Source: Protonemura montana
Lineage: Eukaryota > Arthropoda > Insecta > Plecoptera > Nemouridae
Direction: 5' to 3'
Length of the DNA stretch: 64,000 nucleotides
NCBI GenBank assembly: GCA_947568835.1
Contig: CANOQG010000001.1
Span: forward strand, 434,001 to 498,000
Part shown: piece by piece, positions 1 to 12,167 of the stretch
Position numbering within the stretch: position 1 is the stretch's first letter
Layout: each line of letters opens with the position of its first letter
The notes under the pieces: generated by a model
Databases searched by the model: none
Told to the model about the DNA's origin: nothing
Seen by the model: only the letters and a program-made list of their open reading frames with translations
Made by a program: the position numbers and the translations under genes

Positions 1-477
1 TCCCCCGCTCCCCAGACGCTCCAGACACTCTGCCTCGCTAGCCAGCCGCTTTAGACACTCTGCCTCGCTAGCTAGACGCTCCAGACACTCTACCATGCTA
101 GCCAGACGCTATAGACTATCCGCCACGCTAGCCATAGGCTCCAGACACTCTGCCACGCTAGCAAGACGCTCCAGACACTCAGCTACGCTCGCCGGACGCT
201 CCAGACACTCTGCCTCGCTATTCAGACGCTCCAGTTACTCTACCATGCTAGCTAGACTCTCCAGACACTCTGCCTCGCTAGCCAGGCGCTCCAGACACTC
301 TGCCTCGCTACCCAGACGCCCCAGACACTCTGCTACGCTAGCTAGACGCTCCAGACACTCTGTCTTGCTACCCAGACGCTCCAGACACTCTGCTACGCTA
401 GCTAGACGCTCCAGACACTCTGTCTTGCTACCCAGACGCTCCAGACTCTCTGTCTTGCTAGCTAGTCGCTCTAGACA
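1..477. repeat. Homogeneous 30-bp block, left edge
   Basis: About 16 units lead up to the first M1 landmark. The stretch matches 16404-16880, so the window opens in mid-array. It carries CATG variant units at 94 and 244 and alternating GCTACGC and GTCTTGC units between 330 and 460. Confidence 0.9.
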
Positions 478-2275
478 CTAAGCCTCGGTAAAAAGACACT
501 CCAGACACTTTTCCCCGCTTGCCAGACTCTCCAGACAGTCTGCCTTAGAAGCAAGATGCTCCAGACATTCTGCCTCACTTGCTAGACGCTCTAAACACTC
601 TGTCTTAGAAGCAAGACGCTCCAGACACCCTGTCTCGCTTGCCAGACGCTCCAAACACTCTGTCTTAGAAGCAAGACGCTCCAGACACCCTGTTTGGCAT
701 GCCTGACGCTCCAGGCACTCTGCTTTGCTTGCCAGACGCTCCAGACACTCATCCATGCTAGCCAGACGCTCCAGACACGCTGCCTCGCTAAAAAGACGCT
801 TCAGACACTCTGCCTCGCTAACAAGACGCTCTAGACACTCTGCTTTGCTAGCAAGACGTTTCAGACACTCTTCCTCGCTAGCTAGACGCCCCAGACACTC
901 TGCCTTGGTAGTAAGATGCTCCAGACTATCTGCCACGCTAGCTAGACGCTCCAGACACTCTGCATTGGTAGTTAGATGCTCCAGACTATCTGCCACGCTA
1001 GCTAGACGCTCCAGACACTCTGCCTTGGTAGTTAGATGCTCCAGACTATCTGACACGCTAGCTAGACGCTCCAGACACTCTGCCTCGCTACCCAGACGCT
1101 CCAGAAACTCTGCATCGCTAGATTGGCGTCAGACACTTTGCCTTGCTAGACAGACGCTCCATACACTCTCGTTTTATTGCAAATCGCTTCAGACACTTTG
1201 CCTCGGTAATATCACGCTCAAGAAACTCTGCCTCGCTAGCAAGACGCTCCAGACACTCTGCCACGCTAGTCAGACGCTCCAGACACTCTGCCTCGCTAGC
1301 AAGACGCTCCAGAATTTCTGCTTAACTATCCAGACGCTCCAGACACTCTGCCATGCTAGCCAGACGCTGCAGACACTCTGATTCGCTACCCAGACGCTCC
1401 AGACACTCTGCTACGCTAGCTAGACGCTCCAGACACTCTGTCTTGCTACCCAGGCGCTCCAGACACTCTGCCTCGCTACCTAGACGCTCCAGACACTCTG
1501 TCTTGCTATCCAGACGCTCCAGACCCTCTGCTTTGCTAGCCAGGCGCTCCAGACACTCTGATTCGCTACCCAGACGCTCCAGACACTTTGCCTAGCTACT
1601 TAGACACACCAGACACTCTGCTTCGCTAGCTAGACGCTCCAGACACTCTGCCTTGCTACCCAGACCCTCCAGACACTCTGCCTTCCTAGCCGGGTTCTCC
1701 AGACACTCTGACATGCTAGCCAGAGATTTCAGACACTCTGCTACGCTAGCTAGACGCTCCAGACACTCTGCCACGCTAGCAAGACGCTCCAGACACTCTG
1801 CCTCGCTACCCAGACGCTCAAGAGACTCTGCCTCGCAAGCCAGGCGCTTTAGACACTCTGCCTCGCTAGCTAGACGCTCCAGACACTCTACCATGCTAGC
1901 CAGACGCTATAGACTATCCGCCACGCTAGCCATAGGCTCCAGACAATCTGCCACGCTAGCAAGACGCTCCAGACACTCAGCTACGCTCGCAGGACGCTCC
2001 AGACACTCTGCCTCGCTATTCAGACGCTCCAGTTACTCTACCATGCTAGCTAGACTCTCCAGACACTCTGCCTCGCTAGCCAGGCGCTCCAGACACTCTG
2101 CCTCGCTACCCAGACGCCCCAGACACTCTGCTACGCTAGCTAGACGCTCCAGACACTCTGTCTTGCTACCCAGACGCTCCAGACACTCTGCTACGCTAGC
2201 TAGACGCTCCAGACACTCTGTCTTGCTACCCAGACGCTCCAGACTCTCTGTCTTGCTAGCTAGTCGCTCTAGACA
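478..2275. repeat. Cassette 1, alpha module (1,798 bp)
   Basis: The module runs from M1 at 478 to the next M1. M2 lies at 1121, 643 bp after M1. There is no M3. Length is 60 units minus the 2 bp missing in M2. The first third holds the most diverged units of the array (TTAGAAGCAAGACG, GGTAGTTAGATG, TTTATTGCAAATCG); the rest is close to consensus. The same module recurs at 10370, 16881 and 26893. Confidence 0.9.
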
Positions 2276-3713
2276 CTAAGCCTCGGTAAAAAGACACTCC
2301 AGACACTTTTCCCCGCTTGCCAGACTCTCCAGACAGTCTGCCTTAGAAGCAAGACGCTCCAGACATTCTGCCTCACTTGCTAGACGCTCTAAACACTCAG
2401 TCTTAGAAGCAAGACGCTCCAGACACCCTGTCTCGCTTGCCAGACGCTCCAAACACTCTGTCTTAGAAGCAAGACGCTCCAGACACCCTGTTTGGCATGC
2501 CTGACGCTCCAGGCACTCTGCTTTGCTTGCCAGACGCTCCAGACACTCATCCATGCTAGCCAGACGCTCCAGACACGCTGCCTCGCTAAAAAGACGCTTC
2601 AGACACTCTGCCTCGCTAACAAGACGCTCTAGACACTCTGCTTTGCTAGCAAGACGTTTCAGACACTCTTCCTCGCTAGCTAGACGCCCCAGACACTCTG
2701 CCTTGGTAGTAAGATGCTCCAGACTATCTGCCACGCTAGCTAGACGCTCCAGACACTCTGCATTGGTAGTTAGATGATCCAGACTATCTGCCACGCTAGC
2801 TAGACGCTCCAGACACTCTGCCTTGGTAGTTAGATGCTCCAGACTTTTTGCCACGCTAGCTAGACGCTCCAGACACTCTGCCTCGCTACCCAGACGCTCC
2901 AGAAACTCTGCCTCGCTAGATTGGCGTCAGACACTTTGCCTTGCTAGACAGACGCTCCATACACTCTCGTTTTATTGCAAATCGCTTCAGACACTTTGCC
3001 TCGGTAATATCACGCTCAAGAAACTCTGCCTCGCTAGCAAGACGCTCCAGACACTCTGCCACGCTAGTCAGACGCTCCAGACACTCTGCCTCGCTAGCAA
3101 GACGCTCCAGAATTTCTGCTTAACTATCCAGACGCTCCAGACACTCTGCCATGCTAGCCAGACGCTGCAGACACTCTGCCTCACTAGCAAAAAGCTCCAG
3201 ACACTCTGTCTTGCTATCCAGACGCTCCAGACCCTCTGCTTCGCTAGCCAGGCGCTCCAGACACTCTGATTCGCTACCCAGACGCTCCAGACACTCTGCT
3301 ACGCTAGCTAGACGCTCCAGACACTCTGTCTTGCTACCCAGACGCTCCAGACTATCTGCCACGCTAGCCAGTGGCTCCAGATTATCTGCCACGCTAGCCA
3401 GAGGCTCCAGACACTCTGCTACGCTAGCTAGACGCTCCAGACACTCTGCCACGCTAGCCAGCCGCTCCAGACACTCTGCCATGCTAGCCCGACGTTTCAG
3501 ACTTACTGCCACGCGAGCCAGAGGTTTCAGACACTCTGCTACGCTAGCTAGACTCTCCAGACTCTCTGCCTCGCTAGCTAGACGCTCCAGACACTCTGCC
3601 TTGCTACCCAGACCCTCCAGACACTCTGCCTCGCTAGCCAGGCGCTCCAGACACGCTGCCTCGCTACCCAGACGCTCCAGACTCTCTGTCTTGCTAGCTA
3701 GTCGCTCTAGACA
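2276..3713. repeat. Cassette 1, alpha-prime module (1,438 bp)
   Basis: M1 is at 2276 and M2 at 2919 (643 bp apart); no M3. Bases 2276-3124 repeat 478-1326 at offset 1,798. After that the module carries different units, including GAGGCTCC and GTGGCTCC variants. It is 12 units shorter than the alpha module. Confidence 0.9.
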
Positions 3714-5031
3714 CTAAGCCTCGGTAAAAAGACACTCCAGACACTTTTCCCCGCTTGCCAGACTCTCCAGACAGTCTGCCTTAGAAGCAAGACGCTCCAG
3801 ACATTCTGCCTCACTTGCTAGACGCTCTAAACACTCTGTCTTAGAAGCAAGACGCTCCAGACACCCTGTCTCGCTTGCCAGACGCTCCAAACACTCTGTC
3901 TTAGAAGCAAGACGCTCCAGACACCCTGTTTGGCATGCCTGACGCTCCAGATACTCTGCTTTGCTTGCCAGACGCTCCAGACACTCTACCACGCTAGCCA
4001 AAAGCTACAGACCCCCTTCTTTGCTAGGAAGACGCTTTAGACACTCTACCTCGGTAATAAAACGCTCCAGAAACTCTGCCTCGCTTGCAAGACGCTCCAG
4101 ACTATCTGCCTTCCTAGCCAGACTCTTCAGAAGCTCTGCCATGCTTGCAATTCGCTCCAGACACTTTGCCTCACTAGCAAGAAGCTCCAGGCACTCTGCT
4201 TTGCTTGCCAGACGCTCCAGACACTCATCCATGCTAGCCAGACGCTCCAGACACTCTGCTTTGCTAGCAAGACGTTTCAGACACTCTTCCTCGCTAGCTA
4301 GACGCCCCAGACACTCTGCCTTGGAAGTAAGATGATCCAGACTATCTGCCACGCTAGCTAGACGCTCCAGACACTCTGCATTGGTAGTTAGATGCTCCAG
4401 ACTATCTGCCACGCTAGCTAGACGCTCCAGACACTCTGCCTCGCTACCCAGACGCTCCAGAAACTCTGCCTCGCTAGATTGGCGTCAGATACTTTGCCTT
4501 GCTAGACAGACGCTCCATACACTCTCGTTTTATTGCAAATCGCTTCAGACACTTTGCCTCGGTAATAACACGCACAAGAAACTCTGCCTCGCTAGCATGA
4601 CGCTCCAGACACTCTGCCACGCTAGTCAGACGCTCCAGACACTCTGCCTCGCTAGCAAGACGCTCCAGAATTTCTGCTTTACTATCCAGACGCTCCAGAC
4701 ACTCTGCCATGCTAGCCAGACGCTGCAGACACTCTGCCTCACTAGCAAAAAGCTCCAGACACTCTGCATCGCTACCCAGGCGCTCCAGACGCTTTGCTTT
4801 AATATTTTAATGCTTTAAACACTCTGCTACGCTAGCCAGTGGCTCCAGACACTCTGCCACGCTAGCTTGACGCTCTAGGCACTCTGCCTCGCTATTTAGT
4901 AGCTCCAGAAACTCTGCCTCGCTAGCCAGGCACTCCAGACACTCTGGCTCGCTAGCCAGGCGCTCCAGACACGCTGCCTCGCTACCCAGACGCTCCAGAC
5001 TCTCTGTCTTGCTAGCTAGTCGCTCTAGACA
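3714..5031. repeat. Cassette 1, beta module (1,318 bp)
   Basis: M1 is at 3714, M2 at 4477 (763 bp) and M3 at 4807 (330 bp after M2). It differs from alpha by the units around 3990-4160 that include AAAAGCTACAG and AATTCGCTCC. Compared with the equivalent modules at 13606, 20117 and 30129 it lacks two 30-bp units near 4950. Confidence 0.9.
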
Positions 5032-6064
5032 CTAAGCCTCGGTAAAAAGACACTCCAGACACTTTTCCCCGCTTGCCAGACTCTCCAGACAGTCTGCCTT
5101 AGAAGCAAGACGCTCCAGACATTCTGCCTCACTTGCTAGACGCTCTAAACACTCTGTCTTAGAAGCAAGACGCTCCAGACACCCTGTTTGGCATGCCTGA
5201 CGCTCCAGATACTCTGCTTTGCTTGCCAGACGCTCCAGACACTCTACCACGCTAGCCAAAAGCTACAGACCCCCTTCTTTGCTAGGAAGACGCTTTAGAC
5301 ACTCTACCTCGGTAATAAAACGCTCCAGAAACTCTGCCTCGCTTGCAAGACGCTCCAGACTATCTGCCTTCCTAGCCAGACTCTTCAGAAGCTCTGCCAT
5401 GCTTGCAATTCGCTCCAGACACTTTGCCTCACTAGCAAGAAGCTCCAGGCACTCTGCTTTGCTTGCCAGACGCTCCAGACACTCATCCATGCTAGCCAGA
5501 CGCTCCAGACACTCTGCTTTGCTAGCAAGACGTTTCAGACACTCTTCCTCGCTAGCTAGACGCCCCAGACACTCTGCCTTGGAAGTAAGATGATCCAGAC
5601 TATCTGCCACGCTAGCTAGACGCTCCAGACACTCTGCATTGGTAGTTAGATGCTCCAGACTATCTGCCACGCTAGCTAGACGCTCCAGACACTCTGCCTC
5701 GCTACCCAGACGCTCCAGAAACTCTGCCTCGCTAGATTGGCGTCAGATACTTTGCCTTGCTAGACAGACGCTCCATACACTCTCGTTTTATTGCAAATCG
5801 CTTCAGACACTTTGCCTCGGTAATAACACGCACAAGAAACTCTGCCTCGCTAGCATGACGCTCCAGACACTCTGCCACGCTAGTCAGACGCTCCAGACAC
5901 TCTGCCTCGCTAGCAAGACGCTCCAGAATTTCTGCTTTACTATCCAGACGCTCCAGACACTCTGCCATGCTAGCCAGACGCTGCAGACACTCTGCCTCAC
6001 TAGCAAAAAGCTCCAGACACTCTGCATCGCTACCCAGGCGCTCCAGACGCTTTGCTTTAATATT
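5032..6064. repeat. Cassette 1, second beta module
   Basis: M1 is at 5032, M2 at 5735 (703 bp) and M3 at 6065. This repeats the preceding beta module at offset 1,258 over most of its length. It is 60 bp shorter between M1 and M2, missing one pair of units (TCTCGCTTGCC and TTAGAAGCAAGACG types) near 5180. Confidence 0.9.
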
Positions 6065-6266
6065 TTAATGCTTTAAACACTCTGCTACGCTAGCCAGTGG
6101 CTCCAGACACTCTGCCACGCTAGCTTGACGCTCTAGGCACTCTGCCTCGCTATTTAGTAGCTCCAGAAACTCTGCCTCGCTAGCCAGGCACTCCAGACAC
6201 TCTGGCTCGCTACCAGGACGCTCCAGACACTCTGCCTTCCTAGCCAGCCGCTCCAGACACTCTGCC

Positions 6267-8798
6267 ATGCTAGCCAGAGATTACACACACTCTGCTACGC
6301 TAGCTAGACGCTCCAGACACTCTGCCACGCTAGCTAGAAGCTCCAGACACTCTGCCTTGCTACTTAGACCCTTCAGACACTCTGCCTCGCTAGCCAGGCG
6401 CTCCAGACACTCTGCCTCGCTACCCAGACGCTCCAGACTATCTGCCACGCTAGCCAATGGCTCCAGAATATTTGCCACGCTAGCCAGAGGCTCCAGACAC
6501 TCTGCCACGCTAGCTGGTTGCTCCAGACACTCTGCATCGCTAACCAGGCGCTCCAGACACTCTGCCTCGCTTTCCAGACGCTCCAGACACTCTGCCTCGC
6601 TACCCAGACGCTCCAGACACTCTGCCTCCCTAGCCAGCCGCTCCAGACACTCTGCCATGCTAGCCAGAGATTTCAGACACTCTGCTACGCTAGCTAGACG
6701 CTCCAGACACTCTGCCACGCTAGCTAGACGCTCTAGACACTCTGCCTTGCTACCCAGACCCTCCAGACACTCTGCCCCGCTAGCCAGGCGCTCCAGACAC
6801 TCTGCCTCGCTACCCAGACGCTCCAGACACTTTGCCTCGCTAGCCAGGCGCTCCAGACACTCTGCCTCGCTACCTCGACGCTTCAGACTATCTGCCACGC
6901 TAGCCAGTTGCTCCAGACACTCTGCCACGCTAGCTAGACGCTCCAGGCACTCTGCCTCGCTACTAAGACGCTCCAGACACTCTGCCTCGCTAGCGAGGCA
7001 TTCCAGACACTCTGGTTCGCTACTCAGACGCTCCAGACACTCTGCCACGCTAGCTAGACGCTCCAGACACTCTGCCACGCTAGCCAGACGCTCCAGACAC
7101 TCTGATTCGCTACCCAGACGTTCCAGACACTTTCCCTCGCTCCCCAGACGCTCCGGACACTCTGCCTCGCTAGCCAGCCGCTTTAGACACTCTGCCACGC
7201 TAGCCAAACGCTCCAGACACTTTGCTACGCTAGCCAGACGCTCCAGACACTCTGATTCGCTACCCAGACGTTCCAGACACTTTGCCTTGCCACCCAGACG
7301 CTCCAGACACTCTGCATCGCTAACCAGGCGCTCCAGACACTCTGCCTCGCTATCCAGACGCTCCAGACACTCTGCCTCGCTACCCAGACGCTCCAGACAC
7401 TCTGCCTCCCTAGCCAGCCGCTCCAGACACTCTGCCATGCTAGCCAGAGATTTCAGACACTCTGCTACGCTAGCTAGACGCTCCAGACACTCTGCCACGC
7501 TAGCTAGACGCTCCAGACACTCTGCCTTGCTACCCAGACCCTCCAGACACTCTGCCCCGCTAGCCAGGCGCTCCAGACACTCTGCCTCGCTACCCAGACG
7601 CTCCAGAAACTCTGCCACGCTAGCCAGACGATCCAGACACTTTGCCTCGCTACCCAGACGCTCCGGAGATTCTGCCTCGCTAGCCAGACGCTCAAGACAC
7701 TCTGCCTCGCTAGCTAGACGCTCTAGACACTCTGCCATGCTAACCAGACGCCCTAGACTATCTGCCACGCTAGCCATAGGCTCCAGACACTCTGCCACGC
7801 CAGCAAGTTACTTTAGACACTCTGTTTCGCTAGCTAGACGGTCCAGACACTCAGCCATGCTAGCCAGACGCTCCAGGTACTCTGCCTTGCTACCCAGACG
7901 CTCCAGACACACTGCCTCACTTGCCAGGCGCTCAAAACACTCTGCCACGCTAGCAAGACGCTCCAGACACTCTGCCACGCTAGCCAGACGCTCCAGACAC
8001 TCTGCCACGCTAGCAAGATGCTCCAGACACTCTGCCTCGCTACCCAGACGCTCAAGAGACTCTGCCTCGCTAGCCAGGCGCTTTAGACACTCTGCCTCGC
8101 TAGCTAGACGCTCCAGACACTCTACCATGCTAGCCAGACGCTATAGACTATCCGCCACGCTAGCCATAGGCTCCAGACACTCTGCCACGCTAGCAAGACG
8201 CTCCAGACACTCAGCCACGCTCGCCAGACGCTCCAGACACTCTGCCTCGCTATTCAGACGCTCCAGTTACTCTACCATGCTAGCTAGACGCTCCAGACAC
8301 TCTGCCTCGCTAGCCAGGCGCTCCAGACACTCTGCCTCGCTACCCAGACGCTCCAGACTCTCTGTCTTGCTACCCAGGCGCTCCAGAAACTCTGCCTCGC
8401 TACCCAGACGCTCCAGACACTCTGCTACGCTAGCTAGACGCTCCAGACACTCTGCTTCGCTAGCTAGACGCTCCAGACACTCTGCCTTGCTACCCAGACC
8501 CTCCAGACACTCTGCCTCGCTAGCCAGGCGCTCCAGACACGCTGCCTCGCTACCCAGACGCTCCAGACTATCTGCCACGCTAGCCAGTGGCTCCAGATTA
8601 TCTGCCACGCTAGCCAGAGGCTCCAGACACTCTGCCACGCTAGCAAGACGCTCCAGACACTCTGCCTCGCTAGCCAGGCGCTCCAGACACTCTGCCTTGC
8701 TACCCAAAATCTCCAGACACTCTGCCATGCTAGCCAGAGATTTCAGACACTCTGCTACGCTAGCTAGACGCTCCAGACACTCTGCCACGCTATCTTGA
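6267..8798 (+). other. Open frame of 843 codons, plus-strand decapeptides
   Basis: This is the same Arg/Ser/His frame as at 34180, in block L1. It starts at a CATG unit and ends at the TATCTTGACG unit near 8790. No separate N- or C-terminal region is seen. The minus frames 6281-7798, 7808-8128 and 8267-9328 lie opposite it. Confidence 0.55.
6281..7798 (-). other. Minus open frame (505 codons) in block L1
   Basis: AECLERLASE repeats with Gly for Ala in GCTACCC units (ECLERLGSEA). Frames of the same length occur at 22804-24321 and 34194-35711. All three are bounded upstream by the same TAA in the AAGTTACTTTAG unit. Opposite it runs the 843-codon plus frame. Confidence 0.5.
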
Positions 8799-9503
8799 CG
8801 CTCCAGACACTCTGCCTTGCTACTAAGACCCTCCAGACACTCTGCCTCGCTAGCCAGGAGCTCCAGACACTCTGCCTCGCTACCCAGACGCTCTAGACAC
8901 TCTGCCTCGCTAGCCAGCCGCTCCAGACACTCTGCCATGCCAGCCAGACGTTTCAGACTTACTGCCACGCTAGCCAGAGGTTTCAGACACTCTGCTACGC
9001 TAGCTAGACTCTCCAGACTCTCTGCCTCGCTAGCTAGATGCTCCAGACTCTCTGCCTCGCTAGCTAGATGCTCCAGACACTCTACCTCGCTAGCCAGGCG
9101 CTCCAGACACGCTGCCTCGCTACCCAGACGCTCCAGACTATCTGCCACGCTAGCCAGTGGCTCCAGATTATCTGCCACGCTTGCCAGAGGCTCCAGACAC
9201 TCTGCTACGCTAGCTCGACGCTCCAGACACTCTGCCACGCTAGCCAGCCGCTCCAGACACTCTGCAATGCTAGCCAGACGTTTCAGACTTACTGCCACGC
9301 TAGTAAGACGCTCCAGACACTCTGCCACGCTAGTCAGACGCTCCAGACACTCTGCCTCGCTAGCAAGACGCTCCAGAATTTCTGCTTAACTATCCAGACG
9401 CTCCAGACACTCTGCCATGCTAGCCAGACGCTGCAGACACTCTGCCTCACTAGCAAAAAGCTCCAGACACTCTGCATCGCTACCCAGGCGCTCCAGACGC
9501 TTT

Positions 9504-9528
9504 GCTTTAATATTTTAATGCTTTAAAC
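9504..9528. repeat. M3 AT-rich variant unit without a preceding M2
   Basis: This unit contains TTTAATATTTTAATG followed by CTTTAAAC, the most AT-rich stretch in an otherwise GC-rich array. It keeps the 30-bp register, so it arose by substitution and not by insertion. It supplies a TAA stop on the minus strand (triplet at 9515-9517) and a TAA on the plus strand. Confidence 0.85.
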
Positions 9529-10369
9529 ACTCTGTTTCGCTAGCCAGTGGCTCCAGACACTCTGCCACGCTAGCTTGACGCTCCAGGCACTCTGCCTCGC
9601 TATTTAGACGCTCCAGAAACTCTGCCTCGCTAGCCAGGCACTCCAGACACTCTGGCTCGCTACCAGGACGCTCCAGACACTCTGCCTTCCTAGCCAGCCG
9701 CTCCAGACACTCTGCCATGCTAGCCAGAGATTTCAGACACTCTGCTACGCTAGATAGACGCTCCAGACACTCTGCCACGCTAGCTAGAAGCTCCAGACAC
9801 TCTGCCTTGCTACTTAGACCCTCCAGACACTCTGCCTCGCTAGCCAGGCGCTCCAGACACTCTGCCTCGCTACCCAGACGCTCCAGACTACCTGCCACGC
9901 TAGCCAGTGGCTCCAGAATATTTGCCACGCTAGCCAGAGGCTCCAGACACTCTGCCACGCTAGCTAGACGCTCCAGACACTCTGCATCGCTAACCAGGCG
10001 CTCCAGACACTCTGCCTCGCTATCCAGACGCTCCAGACACTCTGCCTCGCTACCCAGACGCTCCAGACACTCTGCCTCCCTAGCCAGCCGCTCCAGACAC
10101 TCTGCCATGCTAGCCAGAGATTTCAGACACTCTGCTACGCTAGCTAGACGCTCCAGATACTCTGTTACGCTAGCTAGAAGCTCCAGACACTCTGCCTTGC
10201 TACTAAGTCCCTCCAGACACTCTGCCTCGCTAGCCAGGCGCTCCAGACACTCTGCCTCGCTACCCAGACGCTCCAGACACTCTGCTACGCTAGCTAGACG
10301 CTCCAGACACTCTGTCTTGCTACCCAGACGCTCCAGACTCTCTGTCTTGCTAGCTAGTCGCTCTAGACA

Positions 10370-12167
10370 CTAAGCCTCGGTAAAAAGACACTCCAGACAC
10401 TTTTCCCCGCTTGCCAGACTCTCCAGACAGTCTGCCTTAGAAGCAAGATGCTCCAGACATTCTGCCTCACTTGCTAGACGCTCTAAACACTCTGTCTTAG
10501 AAGCAAGACGCTCCAGACACCCTGTCTCGCTTGCCAGACGCTCCAAACACTCTGTCTTAGAAGCAAGACGCTCCAGACACCCTGTTTGGCATGCCTGACG
10601 CTCCAGGCACTCTGCTTTGCTTGCCAGACGCTCCAGACACTCATCCATGCTAGCCAGACGCTCCAGACACGCTGCCTCGCTAAAAAGACGCTTCAGACAC
10701 TCTGCCTCGCTAACAAGACGCTCTAGACACTCTGCTTTGCTAGCAAGACGTTTCAGACACTCTTCCTCGCTAGCTAGACGCCCCAGACACTCTGCCTTGG
10801 TAGTAAGATGCTCCAGACTATCTGCCACGCTAGCTAGACGCTCCAGACACTCTGCATTGGTAGTTAGATGCTCCAGACTATCTGCCACGCTAGCTAGACG
10901 CTCCAGACACTCTGCCTTGGTAGTTAGATGCTCCAGACTATCTGACACGCTAGCTAGACGCTCCAGACACTCTGCCTCGCTACCCAGACGCTCCAGAAAC
11001 TCTGCATCGCTAGATTGGCGTCAGACACTTTGCCTTGCTAGACAGACGCTCCATACACTCTCGTTTTATTGCAAATCGCTTCAGACACTTTGCCTCGGTA
11101 ATATCACGCTCAAGAAACTCTGCCTCGCTAGCAAGACGCTCCAGACACTCTGCCACGCTAGTCAGACGCTCCAGACACTCTGCCTCGCTAGCAAGACGCT
11201 CCAGAATTTCTGCTTAACTATCCAGACGCTCCAGACACTCTGCCATGCTAGCCAGACGCTGCAGACACTCTGATTCGCTACCCAGACGCTCCAGACACTC
11301 TGCTACGCTAGCTAGACGCTCCAGACACTCTGTCTTGCTACCCAGGCGCTCCAGACACTCTGCCTCGCTACCTAGACGCTCCAGACACTCTGTCTTGCTA
11401 TCCAGACGCTCCAGACCCTCTGCTTTGCTAGCCAGGCGCTCCAGACACGCTGATTCGCTACCCAGACGCTCCAGACACTTTGCCTAGCTACTTAGACACA
11501 CCAGACACTCTGCTTCGCTAGCTAGACGCTCCAGACACTCTGCCTTGCTACCCAGACCCTCCAGACACTCTGCCTTCCTAGCCGGGTTCTCCAGACACTC
11601 TGACATGCTAGCCAGAGATTTCAGACACTCTGCTACGCTAGCTAGACGCTCCAGACACTCTGCCACGCTAGCAAGACGCTCCAGACACTCTGCCTCGCTA
11701 CCCAGACGCTCAAGAGACTCTGCCTCGCAAGCCAGGCGCTTTAGACACTCTGCCTCGCTAGCTAGACGCTCCAGACACTCTACCATGCTAGCCAGACGCT
11801 ATAGACTATCCGCCACGCTAGCCATAGGCTCCAGACAATCTGCCACGCTAGCAAGACGCTCCAGACACTCAGCTACGCTCGCCGGACGCTCCAGACACTC
11901 TGCCTCGCTATTCAGACGCTCCAGTTACTCTACCATGCTAGCTAGACTCTCCAGACACTCTGCCTCGCTAGCCAGGCGCTCCAGACACTCTGCCTCGCTA
12001 CCCAGACGCCCCAGACACTCTGCTACGCTAGCTAGACGCTCCAGACACTCTGTCTTGCTACCCAGACGCTCCAGACACTCTGCTACGCTAGCTAGACGCT
12101 CCAGACACTCTGTCTTGCTACCCAGACGCTCCAGACTCTCTGTCTTGCTAGCTAGTCGCTCTAGACA
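10370..12167. repeat. Cassette 2, alpha module (1,798 bp)
   Basis: M1 is at 10370 and M2 at 11013. It copies the module at 478 with offset 9,892. One visible difference is ACACGCTGATTC near 11447, where the 478 copy has ACACTCTGATTC. Confidence 0.9.

Larger units (their letters stand above)
6065..10369. repeat. Homogeneous block L1 (4,305 bp)
   Basis: Near-consensus units run from M3 at 6065 to M1 at 10370, with a second M3 at 9515 and no M2. The block has the same length as 22588-26892 and matches it at offset 16,523. It recurs in expanded form from 33978. Stops are rare on both strands, which produces an 843-codon plus frame and 505- and 353-codon minus frames. Confidence 0.9.

Noticed and set aside
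1165..1190. Octamer-like or C/EBP-like site (ATTGCAAAT) beside M2
   Set aside because: It recurs 19 times only because the module is copied, and it matches the octamer imperfectly. No promoter context supports it.
4796..4820. M3 as a TATA promoter for a minus or plus transcript
   Set aside because: The AT-rich unit has no consistent start site or gene beyond it, and it sits at the end of minus frames, not their start. Kept only as a structural landmark.
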